Notes under the pieces: model-generated
Database searches by the model: none
Told to the model about the DNA's origin: nothing
Seen by the model: only the letters and a program-made list of their open reading frames with translations
Shown here: positions 15,589-23,286 of the stretch, one piece after another
How positions within the stretch are numbered: the stretch's first letter is position 1
How the letters are laid out: each line of letters starts with the position of its first letter
Position numbers and translations under genes: made by a program
Origin: Leptolinea sp964420995
GTDB lineage: Bacteria > Chloroflexota > Anaerolineae > Anaerolineales > Anaerolineaceae
Length of the DNA: 64,000 nucleotides
Assembly: GCA_964420995.1 (NCBI GenBank)
Contig: CAYQUX010000009.1
Coordinates: 1 to 64,000 of the forward strand
Direction of reading: 5' to 3'

Positions 15589-17697
15589 ATGGCAACAGCA
15601 AAAACCAGTATGAACCGTTTTGATTGGAGAACCATCTTTAAGTCAAATGACATGATCATGGCCATGGGCGTGGTCTTGTTGATTGGTATGATGGTTGTTC
15701 CCATTCCAAATGAACTGGTTGATGTGTTGGTCATTTTGAATCTGGCCATGTCATTGGGCGTGATGCTTCTGAGCCTATACATCGCCCGCCCGATGGATTT
15801 CTCGATCTTCCCATCCCTATTGCTGGTGATCACCCTGTTTCGCCTGGGATTGAACATTTCCATCAGCCGTCTGATCCTCATCGATGGCAACGCCGGTGAG
15901 GTTGTGAAAGTATTTGGCAACCTGGTTATTGGCGGTAATTATGTCGTGGGTGTGGTGATCTTCCTGATGCTCATGATCATCCAGTTTGCCGTCATCACCA
16001 ACGGTGCCGGTCGCGTGGCTGAGGTGGCCGCCCGCTTCACCCTGGATGCCATGCCCGGCAAGCAGCTTTCCATTGATGCCGATCTGAATGCCGGCATCAT
16101 TAACGAAGATCAGGCTCGCGCGCGGCGCCGTGAGATTCAGACGGAAGCGGATTTTTACGGCTCCATGGACGGCGCCAGTAAATTCGTTCGCGGAGATGCC
16201 ATCGCCGCGGTTATTGTAATCATCGTCAACATTCTGGGTGGCTTCGTCATCGGCATGTTCCAGCGGAACCTATCACTGATGGACGCGCTGAAATCCTATA
16301 CACTCCTGACAGTGGGTTCCGGCCTGGCCGTGCAAATTCCTTCCCTGCTGGTTTCAACGGCGGCTGGCCTGATCATCACCCGCAACGCCAATGAAGGCGC
16401 TCTGGGTGAATCGGCTTCGAAACAATTATCCAATTACAACACGCTGCTGGCTTCCGCCATCGTCATCGGCCTGATGATGTTCATCCCCGGCGTTCCCAAG
16501 ATGCCCTTTATCCTGGTCGCCAGTGTGTTGGGTGGCGGAGCCTACTATGTTCGACGGCAGGAAACGAAAATTGCCGAAGCGGAAGCCATTCCCGCTGAAG
16601 CCGCTGTTCCCGCCCCCCTTGAATCACCGGAAGAAATGATGGGTATGGTGGTCATCGACCCGCTTGAACTTGAAGTCGGGTACGGCTTGATCCCGCTGGT
16701 GGATGAAGAGCGTGCTGATAATTTGCTGCACCAGATAACCAACATCCGGCGGCAAATGTTAAGCGAACTGGGTTTTGTGCTTCCGGTTGTCCGGATCCGC
16801 GATAACCTGCGCCTGCCGCCGCAGACCTACCGGTTGAAAATTCGCGGCGAAGAAGTGGCTCGAGGTGAATTGATGGTCGATCGTTATCTGGCCATCCCTG
16901 GATCCCAATCGGAAGAGAATCTGCAGGGTATTGCCACCACGGAGCCTGCTTTTGGCCTGCCTGCGTACTGGATCAGCGACGCGGAAAAAGGCCGCGCGGA
17001 ATTAATGAATTACACCGTGGTCTCCCCGCTGGCGGTTCTGTCCACCCATTTGACCGAGGTTATCCGCTCGCATGCGGCTGATCTGCTGAGCCGGCAGATG
17101 GTTCAGGAAATGTTGAACAAGTTGAAAGAAAAGACTCCGGCAGCCATTGAAGGTGTCATCCCCGAACTGATCCGTCTGGGTGATGTACAGGATGTGCTGA
17201 AGAATCTTCTGAAAGAACGTGTGCCCATTCGCGACCTGAGTGGTATTCTGGAAGTACTGGGAAAACACGCTCCCTCGACTCACGACCCGGCCATTTTGGC
17301 GGAGGCTGTCAGACAGACCATGGCGCGCACTCTTTCAAACCTGTACCGTGAAGAAGATGGTTTCCTGCATGTATTTACTCTGTCACCGCAGCTCGAAATG
17401 ATGTTGAAAGACTCTCTCAGTGCCACAGACAGTGGATTGGGTTTCTCCATTGATACCGTCGCGGCGCAATCCATCTTGAACGCGACCGGCGAACGTATGG
17501 AAATGCTGGCACAGGATGGACATCCGCCTGTGTTACTCTGCCCGCGTGAGCTCAGGCTGGCATTCCGCCGGTTGATCGAGCAGGCATTCCCCAATCTGGT
17601 TGTGCTGGCTTTTTCGGAGATCAGCTCTGGTACACGTGTACAGGCGCATGGCATGGTGGATATCAATACTGTTTCTGATAAGGCAGGCGTCAGATGA
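15589..17697 (+). CDS. flhA: Flagellar export protein FlhA
   Basis: 702 aa, full length. The N-terminal half has about eight transmembrane helices with the FHIPEP-type signature (FSIFPSLLLVITLFRLGLNI, and VVFLMLMIIQFAVITNGAGR-like). The cytoplasmic domain (about 350-702) contains DPLELEVGYGLIPLVD and PHPPVLLCPRELR-type elements near the C-terminus. It forms the nonameric export ring that docks chaperone-substrate complexes. AGGAAG precedes the ATG. Its TGA overlaps the flhF ATG (ATGA). Confidence 0.96.
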   Translation: MATAKTSMNRFDWRTIFKSNDMIMAMGVVLLIGMMVVPIPNELVDVLVILNLAMSLGVMLLSLYIARPMDFSIFPSLLLVITLFRLGLNISISRLILIDGNAGEVVKVFGNLVIGGNYVVGVVIFLMLMIIQFAVITNGAGRVAEVAARFTLDAMPGKQLSIDADLNAGIINEDQARARRREIQTEADFYGSMDGASKFVRGDAIAAVIVIIVNILGGFVIGMFQRNLSLMDALKSYTLLTVGSGLAVQIPSLLVSTAAGLIITRNANEGALGESASKQLSNYNTLLASAIVIGLMMFIPGVPKMPFILVASVLGGGAYYVRRQETKIAEAEAIPAEAAVPAPLESPEEMMGMVVIDPLELEVGYGLIPLVDEERADNLLHQITNIRRQMLSELGFVLPVVRIRDNLRLPPQTYRLKIRGEEVARGELMVDRYLAIPGSQSEENLQGIATTEPAFGLPAYWISDAEKGRAELMNYTVVSPLAVLSTHLTEVIRSHAADLLSRQMVQEMLNKLKEKTPAAIEGVIPELIRLGDVQDVLKNLLKERVPIRDLSGILEVLGKHAPSTHDPAILAEAVRQTMARTLSNLYREEDGFLHVFTLSPQLEMMLKDSLSATDSGLGFSIDTVAAQSILNATGERMEMLAQDGHPPVLLCPRELRLAFRRLIEQAFPNLVVLAFSEISSGTRVQAHGMVDINTVSDKAGVR

Positions 17698-19139
17698 TCA
17701 CACGTACTTTCCGCGCGGAAACCATGATGCAGGCGTTGGAACAGGTCAAGCGTGACCTGGGCCCGGAGGCGCTTGTGGTTACCGCCCGTCAGATACCGGC
17801 AGGGCAACCCTGGCAGGTCTGGCGCAAGCCCATGGTTGAGATTGTGGCTGTACGCCTGGAAGCCGGAGAAGATACTTCGACGGCAGTTGGCGGGACATCC
17901 AAAGAAAAAGCGCCTGTCAGTTCAACGAAACCGGCATCCAAAGACCTGACCCGTAAAGACACACCTCTGCCAAAGCAAATCAAACCGACCCCGGCATCCC
18001 ACCCTGTCAGTTCGACCACCCCGGCACCCCAACCTGTCAGAACGGCACCTCCTGCAGCCTCGGCTCACATAAAGACCGAAGAGATTCAGTCAGCCGCCCC
18101 GGTTGAACCCAAACCGGTGGAAGCAGTTCTACCCCGTGATGTGGTCGAAATCAGGGGCAAGAAATCCGCTGAACAACCGGCAGTAGATGCGAAGATTGAT
18201 CTCCTGCACCATCTGGGAAAAGAAGAAACGCTGGATGATGTGCGTATTGTGCAGGTCCCAACAAAATCAAAACAGGGGCTCCCCCCGCTGCAACTTCCGC
18301 AGATCCCCTGGCAGCCGCCCGTCGAACAACCGTCCAGTCTGGATGGCGCGTGGCCGTTGCTGCAAAAGATGTATGACCAGTTGACCAGGCAGGGTGTGGA
18401 AACCGGAATGGTTCGCCGGATCTGTCAGTTGAGCGCGGATACTCTTGGCTATGAAACCGCCATGGATGACCGCAAACTGGTCGATTATTTACGCCGGCAA
18501 CTGGAAGCGTATATCCGCGTGCTTCGCGAATCTCCGCGCAAAGAACGTCAGGTGATTTGCCTGGTTGGGCCAAGCGGCGCCGGAAAAACCAGTTTTACGG
18601 CAAAACTGGCCGTTCGCTATCGTAATGAATTGAAACGTTCCGTGGTCTGGGTGTGCGCTGATACGGTGCGTACCGCCGGGATAGCCGAAGCGCGGGCTTT
18701 TTCTGAGGCCATTGGTGTTCCCTTGCATATCGCGTATACCCCCGGTGAATGCGCCGCCATCATTGAAACCACCCGCGACGCGGACCTGGTTATTGTGGAT
18801 ACCCCGGCCTGCAACCCCCGCCGTGAAGAATCTCTGGTGGAAACCGGCGCTCTGTTGACATCCATACCAGACCGGCTGACCTGGCTCGTGTTGCCGGCCA
18901 CTGCCAAAGAAAACGACCTCATGAACGCGGCCGGCGCGTTTTCCGTCTTTAACCCCAGAGCCCTCGTAGTGACCAAGATGGATGAAACCAATTCCTTCGG
19001 GTCGGTGTACAACCTGGGATTGCGCAGCCAGCTGCCGTTCGCGTATTTTGGCTTCGGCGCGGGCGTTCTGGATGACCTTATTCCCGCGGCAGCTTCGCGA
19101 TTGGTGCAGTCATTATTCACGGAAAGGTTCGACCGCTGA
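17694..19139 (+). CDS. flhF: SRP-type GTPase FlhF
   Basis: 481 aa. The N-terminus (about 1-55) is the FlhF B domain (TFRAETMMQALEQVKRDLGPEA). A Pro/Thr/Ala-rich linker spans about 65-200. The NG GTPase domain starts near residue 215, with the P-loop GPSGAGKTSFTAKLA near residue 292, DTVRTAGIAEA, the VDTPACNPR loop and VTKMDET. In canonical FlhF the G3 motif is DTAG, whereas here it is DTPA. FlhF sets flagellar number and position and recruits early components to the membrane. It overlaps flhA by 4 nt and the next gene by 1 nt. No flhG follows. Confidence 0.93.
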   Translation: MITRTFRAETMMQALEQVKRDLGPEALVVTARQIPAGQPWQVWRKPMVEIVAVRLEAGEDTSTAVGGTSKEKAPVSSTKPASKDLTRKDTPLPKQIKPTPASHPVSSTTPAPQPVRTAPPAASAHIKTEEIQSAAPVEPKPVEAVLPRDVVEIRGKKSAEQPAVDAKIDLLHHLGKEETLDDVRIVQVPTKSKQGLPPLQLPQIPWQPPVEQPSSLDGAWPLLQKMYDQLTRQGVETGMVRRICQLSADTLGYETAMDDRKLVDYLRRQLEAYIRVLRESPRKERQVICLVGPSGAGKTSFTAKLAVRYRNELKRSVVWVCADTVRTAGIAEARAFSEAIGVPLHIAYTPGECAAIIETTRDADLVIVDTPACNPRREESLVETGALLTSIPDRLTWLVLPATAKENDLMNAAGAFSVFNPRALVVTKMDETNSFGSVYNLGLRSQLPFAYFGFGAGVLDDLIPAAASRLVQSLFTERFDR

Positions 19140-19480
19140 TGGCTTCCAGAGAGAGTACCCGAGGCTTACCCGGACCGGCCAGTCATGCCACTCGGTTGCC
19201 GCTTCTGGTGGATATCTGCCTGAATATCTCGCAGATCTTTGTTCTGGTGGTGGCCATAATTACCGCCGTTGCATCCATACTGGCAAGAGTGGATGTGTTG
19301 ACCGTAGTTTTACGCACGGGAGTTGCCATCGTATGTGTTGGAATTCCTGTATTTGTTCTGAATTACCTGTTCGGGCATTATTTTGTGCAGGCAACCTACG
19401 CGGAATTGGAACAAAAACTACCGAAATCCGGAAAAAACGAAGACGAAAGCGAACATGGTGACCTGGAGACAGCAGCCTGA
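19139..19480 (+). CDS. Small two-helix membrane protein at the usual flhG position
   Basis: 113 aa, not recognised. A short N-terminus is followed by two transmembrane helices (about 22-46 and 54-80) and a charged C-terminal tail rich in Glu, Asp and Lys. The ATG shares its A with the flhF stop (TGATG), so the two are translationally coupled. fliA follows 8 nt later. In many genomes flhG (a MinD-like ATPase) sits between flhF and fliA; this protein is not an ATPase. Function unknown, presumably linked to flagella. Confidence 0.75.
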   Translation: MASRESTRGLPGPASHATRLPLLVDICLNISQIFVLVVAIITAVASILARVDVLTVVLRTGVAIVCVGIPVFVLNYLFGHYFVQATYAELEQKLPKSGKNEDESEHGDLETAA

Positions 19481-19488
19481 AGTGACGT

Positions 19489-20358
19489 ATGGAAGAGACC
19501 AGATCTGAATTGGAAATGATTGAGGAATTCCTATCAACCCGCAACCCGGAGTTGAGAGAAGAATTGATCATGCGCTACGTTTCGCTGATTCATTTCGTGC
19601 TGGGTCGGCTGGGTTTCAATCCTTATGGCGGAATTGAATATGAAGACCTGGCAAGTCAGGGAATGCTCGGGCTGATCGAGGCTGTGGATCATTTTGATCC
19701 TTCATTTGGCACGCGCATCAGCACTTACGCCACCCTCAAGATCCGCAGCAAAGTGCTGGACTATCTGCGTGATATGGACTGGCTGCCGCGTATCGCCCGC
19801 CAAAAAGTCCGTGCCATGCAAACAGCCATGGTTGAGCTTGAAAATAAATTGCATCGTCTGCCAACTGATGAAGAGCTGGCCAGCCATCTGAACCTTGGAT
19901 TGGACGAACTGGCCCATATCCAGATGGATTCCAGCCGCGTGATTATTTCACTGGATGAAACCACCAACAAAATGGGCAGCGAAGATACCGATTCAAGCAT
20001 GCACGAATGGCTGATGGATGAACAGCAGGAAAATCCTCAGGATATTTACGAAGAAAAAGACATGCAGAGCAATCTGGTGGAAGCCATTAAAGCTCTGCCG
20101 GAACGCGAACAGATGGTCTTATCGTTATATTATTTTGATGAATTGACTTTCAAGGAAATTGGCAAGACACTGGATATTTCAGAATCGCGCGTTTGCCAGA
20201 TCCATGGCCGCGCGGTCACTGGTTTGCAATCGCTGTTGAACGGCGAGACGGCAGCCAAAAAACGGGGACGCCCGGCCAAACCGGACCATAAAAAACCATC
20301 CAAAATGGACGAAATGCAGAAACCACCCGCGCATTCGACCCTTGACAGGTACCGGTAG
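19489..20358 (+). CDS. fliA: Flagellar sigma factor FliA (sigma-28/SigD) with AT-hook-like tail
   Basis: 289 aa. Sigma regions 2 (YVSLIHFVLGRL..., YEDLASQGMLGLIEAV, FGTRISTYATLKIRSKVLDYLR), 3 (LPTDEELASHL) and 4 (LPEREQMVLSLYYFDELTFKEIG, SESRVCQIHGRAV) are all present. After region 4 comes a 37-residue basic tail (about 253-289) containing KKRGRPAK, an AT-hook-like core, which most FliA proteins lack. It directs transcription of late flagellar genes; consensus promoters for it lie at 22306 and 36511. It is inhibited by FlgM, encoded 2 kb downstream. The start has only a weak ribosome binding site. Confidence 0.94.
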   Translation: MEETRSELEMIEEFLSTRNPELREELIMRYVSLIHFVLGRLGFNPYGGIEYEDLASQGMLGLIEAVDHFDPSFGTRISTYATLKIRSKVLDYLRDMDWLPRIARQKVRAMQTAMVELENKLHRLPTDEELASHLNLGLDELAHIQMDSSRVIISLDETTNKMGSEDTDSSMHEWLMDEQQENPQDIYEEKDMQSNLVEAIKALPEREQMVLSLYYFDELTFKEIGKTLDISESRVCQIHGRAVTGLQSLLNGETAAKKRGRPAKPDHKKPSKMDEMQKPPAHSTLDRYR

Positions 20359-20371
20359 GAGGAGAGGAAAC

Positions 20372-20764
20372 ATGGAAGGTATTCATAATAATCTGTTGAC
20401 TGACACATTAAGCCTGGTTCAACTGGCGCGTGAAACCGCCCGTATACGCGGCAGCCAGCAACAGGCCGATAAACTTTCACCGGTTGTAGACCAATTGAAA
20501 AACCTGGTTGTGCAACAACGTGAAACGGTGTCAACCCAGCCAACCGGTATTCTCGCTCAGGATGATTTCCAGAGCTTGCTTTCCCTTGAAAAGAAATCTG
20601 GAACCGATTCGCTCTCGGATGCCAGAGAACGCAACCAGGTCATTCTTTCCATGGCATCCGGTGGGATGAATGACGTGGATATTGCCCGACAAATGGGAAT
20701 GCCCCGTGATGAAATTCGCATGGTGGTAAACCTGGCAAACTCGGGTAGCAGGAGGTACGCATGA
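20372..20764 (+). CDS. Small protein with C-terminal HTH-like segment (DUF6115/DUF2802-like)
   Basis: 130 aa from the ATG at 20372, preceded by a strong GGAGAGGA; an upstream start at 20342 would overlap fliA. The middle is helical and Gln-rich. The C-terminal 35 residues (ILSMASGGMNDVDIARQMGMPRDEIRMVVNLA) look like the helix-turn-helix end of the DUF6115/DUF2802 proteins that sit beside sigma factor and rod genes in many flagellar clusters. Those families usually have an N-terminal membrane helix, which is absent here. Function unknown. It ends by overlapping the next ATG (ATGA). Confidence 0.75.
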   Translation: MEGIHNNLLTDTLSLVQLARETARIRGSQQQADKLSPVVDQLKNLVVQQRETVSTQPTGILAQDDFQSLLSLEKKSGTDSLSDARERNQVILSMASGGMNDVDIARQMGMPRDEIRMVVNLANSGSRRYA

Positions 20765-21552
20765 TAAAAGGTTTTTATGCGGCTGCATCTGCCATGGTGA
20801 CCAATATGCAGCGCCAGATGGTTTTGACACATAATATTGACAACCTGGATACGCCCGGATTCAAACAAATCTTGACGTCAAAAGAGGAGTTCATCACCAC
20901 TCCGGTATCCACGTCCACAAAACCGGTCAATATTCCCGAACTGCCCGCGGTTTTGCGCAGCCGGGGGTTCAACAAGTTGACCCGCATCGGCGACCTTGGA
21001 CTGGGCGTGATGTCAGGGACGGAGACCACCGATTACACGGAAGGGTCCGTACAGATCACCAACCGTGAACTGGATGTCGCCATCCTGGGAAACGGTTTCT
21101 TCCGTATCAGCACAGATGCCGGAGAGCGGTTTACGAAAGACGGGCGTTTTATTAAAGACGCCACAGGCATTCTAAAGACCGTGGATGGCAATGACGTAAT
21201 AGCGGAAGGCGGCGGGACGATCACGCTGCCCAATGGCGCGATCACCATTACCGAAGATGGCCAGATTTCTGTGGATGGAAAGGAAGTAGCCAAACTGGGA
21301 ACCGTATACTTTGAAGACCCGGCTGCTTCATTGACCCGCGACGGTGAAAACACCTTCACGGGAACCGGTGGTGAAGCAAATTCATCCAAGGTGACGGTCA
21401 GGCAGTACGCGCTGGAATCCAGCAACGCTGACCTGACCCAGATCATGACCCAGATGATCCAGACAAACCGGGCTTACGAAGCCGCCCAGCGGCTTGTTCA
21501 GCAGCAAGACAGCCTTCTGGGACAGTCGATCAATTCACTGGGTCAGTTCTAA
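20761..21552 (+). CDS. Flagellar rod protein, FlgF/FlgG family (first copy)
   Basis: 263 aa. The N-terminal rod signature is present (HNIDNLDTPGFKQ), followed by the hook-basal body core with VAILGNGFFRI and RFTKDGRFIKDATG, and a C-terminal helix LTQIMTQMIQTNRAYEAAQRL. It is exported through the flagellar type III system and polymerises in the rod. AGGAGG precedes the start. A second family member follows 15 nt downstream; I cannot assign FlgF and FlgG between them with confidence. Confidence 0.9.
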   Translation: MIKGFYAAASAMVTNMQRQMVLTHNIDNLDTPGFKQILTSKEEFITTPVSTSTKPVNIPELPAVLRSRGFNKLTRIGDLGLGVMSGTETTDYTEGSVQITNRELDVAILGNGFFRISTDAGERFTKDGRFIKDATGILKTVDGNDVIAEGGGTITLPNGAITITEDGQISVDGKEVAKLGTVYFEDPAASLTRDGENTFTGTGGEANSSKVTVRQYALESSNADLTQIMTQMIQTNRAYEAAQRLVQQQDSLLGQSINSLGQF

Positions 21553-21567
21553 GGATAGGAGGATAAT

Positions 21568-22308
21568 ATGCCGCTTACGTTTGGAGGTTTGTATCATCTG
21601 GCAACCAATGGCATGCTGGCCCGCCAGATGGATATGGATAATATCAGTAACAATCTTGCCAATATCCACACACCCGGTTACAAATCAAGCCGGCTCAATT
21701 TTCAAGAATTGCTCAATGAAGGTGCGATCAGTGGAACCAGCCCGGCCAGCAGTCAGATGGGTACCGGCCAGGGTGTATTGACCATCACCGGCAATTCCAT
21801 GGATTGGGGCATTGAAGGTGAAGGCTTTTTTGGCATCAAGATGCCTGATGGAACCAAAGCGTATACCCGTGATGGCACGTTCTCAGTGGATAAATCAGGG
21901 AACATTGTCAACGGGAGCGGCTATAAGCTGGATTGGACGGGAAGTATTCCAGCCGAAGCTGACCAGGTCAATGTGGGTGTTGATGGCACGGTGCGGGCCC
22001 GGGTGGACGGTGTGTGGAGCGACGCGGGATCCGTGAAGCTGTACATTTTTAACAACCCCACCGGTCTTGAAAGCGCTGGCAACAACATCTGGAAGGAATC
22101 CCCGGCCTCTGGAACGGCCAAGGAAGGCACTCCAGGGGATGAAGACTATGGTGCGATCCGCGGGTATACCATCGAATCATCAACGGTGAGTTTTTCAGAA
22201 GAAATATCACACCTGATTCGCACCCAGCGAGGTTTTCAATCAGCGGCGCGCGCGCTGGAAATCATGGATGGCATGGTTTCCCAGGCAATTCGTATGCGCC
22301 AGGGTTAA
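21568..22308 (+). CDS. Flagellar rod protein, FlgF/FlgG family (second copy)
   Basis: 246 aa. Signature MDNISNNLANIHTPGYKSS at the N-terminus, WGIEGEGFFGIKMPDG and YTRDGTFSVDKSG in the core, and VSFSEEISHLIRTQRGFQSAAR at the C-terminus. Most similar in pattern to FlgG-type distal rod proteins, but this is not certain. AGGAGG precedes the ATG. Its TAA stop is also part of the -35 element of the sigma-28 promoter for flgM, so early and late transcription units abut without a gap. Confidence 0.9.
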   Translation: MPLTFGGLYHLATNGMLARQMDMDNISNNLANIHTPGYKSSRLNFQELLNEGAISGTSPASSQMGTGQGVLTITGNSMDWGIEGEGFFGIKMPDGTKAYTRDGTFSVDKSGNIVNGSGYKLDWTGSIPAEADQVNVGVDGTVRARVDGVWSDAGSVKLYIFNNPTGLESAGNNIWKESPASGTAKEGTPGDEDYGAIRGYTIESSTVSFSEEISHLIRTQRGFQSAARALEIMDGMVSQAIRMRQG

Positions 22309-22332
22309 AGTTTTTGCCACCGGTGCCGATAA
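22306..22332 (+). promoter_or_regulatory. Perfect sigma-28 promoter for flgM-flgN-flgK-flgL
   Basis: TAAAGTTT (22306-22313), then 11 nt, then GCCGATAA (22325-22332): all 16 positions match the enterobacterial FliA consensus. The -35 element overlaps the stop codon of the upstream rod gene. Transcription should start near 22339, giving a 35-nt leader before flgM. Confidence 0.9.
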
Positions 22333-22353
22333 TAAGAGCAGCCGAATAAGCAA

Positions 22354-22364
22354 TACCGGAGGTA
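22354..22364 (+). promoter_or_regulatory. Short GGA-loop hairpin over the flgM ribosome binding site
   Basis: TACC (22354-22357) and GGTA (22361-22364) flank GGA, and GGAGGT (22358-22363) is the flgM ribosome binding site, 10 nt before the ATG. A 4-bp stem with a triloop is weak. It resembles the CsrA-type sites further on but is the least convincing of them. Confidence 0.25.
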
Positions 22365-22373
22365 AAGGTAACT

Positions 22374-22679
22374 ATGAAAATCGAAAATAATCCTGCATCG
22401 AACATCATTTCACAAAAAACCGATAGTCTTTCATCGGTCGATCGTTCACAGTTGCAGAAAACCACGTCCGCTCCGGCTGCCCGGACAACCGAAAAAGACC
22501 ATGCAATTCTTTCGGATCAGGCTCAATTGCTTTCCAAGGCATTGTCAAAGATGGAAGGTACTCCGGAAGTCCGCATGGAAAAAGTGGAAGCTCTACGTAA
22601 CCAGATTCTGGAAGGGCAATACCAGGTCAATTACGAAGAGCTTGCCAAAAAAATGAGCGGCCTGCCGGGCTTGAAGTAA
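22374..22679 (+). CDS. flgM: Anti-sigma-28 factor FlgM
   Basis: 101 aa. The N-terminal half is Ser/Thr/Gln-rich and probably unfolded; the C-terminal half (about 45-100) carries the sigma-binding pattern DHAILSDQAQLLSKALSKM, VRMEKVEALRNQILEGQYQVNYEELAKKM. It holds FliA inactive until exported through the finished hook. It is first behind a perfect sigma-28 promoter, so it is under feedback control by its own target, as in other systems. Confidence 0.93.
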   Translation: MKIENNPASNIISQKTDSLSSVDRSQLQKTTSAPAARTTEKDHAILSDQAQLLSKALSKMEGTPEVRMEKVEALRNQILEGQYQVNYEELAKKMSGLPGLK

Positions 22680-22741
22680 CCTTTACGGCTGTTATGCGGT
22701 AAAGGATGATTCACACCGGGCGGCCTGATAGCGGAGGAACG

Positions 22742-23275
22742 ATGGTAGTTCAGGCACCCAAAGAAACGCCACAGGAAATCATGAGCGCGATGGAAGCGGT
22801 CATGGTGAATGAATTTCGTGTCTGCCAGACACTTCTCACCGTGCTGCAGCAGGAACGACAGGCATTGGTTCAAAAGGATGTGAATACTCTTTCCCACCTT
22901 GTGGAACAGAAAGAGGGCCTATTGGATGAGCTGGGCAGCAATGAAGAAGCCCGGCGTTCGCAAATGGAAAAATTGACGCAAATATTCGGGTTGCAGGATG
23001 AGGTACTTGGTTTGACCGATCTCCTGCGCCGTTTGCAGTTAACCGCCTCAGAGCGGATTTACCGCCTGCAGGAAGGTATTTCGGCACTGCAGAGTAAAAT
23101 CCGTGAGTTAAACAGGGCCAACCTGGCTCTGGCTGAAATGAATGTTGACCGCATAACCGCGCTTCAGGAATACCTGGTCAGCCTGTTTTCTTCAACAAGT
23201 TACTATCAGCCGGCGGTAGCCGGGTCGAAGGCGGGCCTTCCACCGGCCAGCTACGGCATGGATACCCGGGGATAA
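22742..23275 (+). CDS. flgN: Filament-junction chaperone FlgN
   Basis: 177 aa from the ATG at 22742, chosen because GGAGGA lies 4-5 nt upstream; an earlier start at 22706 has none. The protein is almost wholly alpha-helical and coiled-coil (VCQTLLTVLQQERQALVQKD, then LVEQKEGLLDEL), as in FlgN. It binds FlgK and FlgL before export. The last 30 residues are low in helix content and Pro/Gly-rich. It lies directly before flgK and flgL. Confidence 0.88.
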   Translation: MVVQAPKETPQEIMSAMEAVMVNEFRVCQTLLTVLQQERQALVQKDVNTLSHLVEQKEGLLDELGSNEEARRSQMEKLTQIFGLQDEVLGLTDLLRRLQLTASERIYRLQEGISALQSKIRELNRANLALAEMNVDRITALQEYLVSLFSSTSYYQPAVAGSKAGLPPASYGMDTRG

Positions 23276-23286
23276 GGAGACAGACG

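Noticed and set aside
20465..20472. GCCGATAA, a perfect sigma-28 -10 element
   Set aside because: No TAAA-like -35 lies 15 nt upstream, and the site is inside a coding gene, so chance is more likely.
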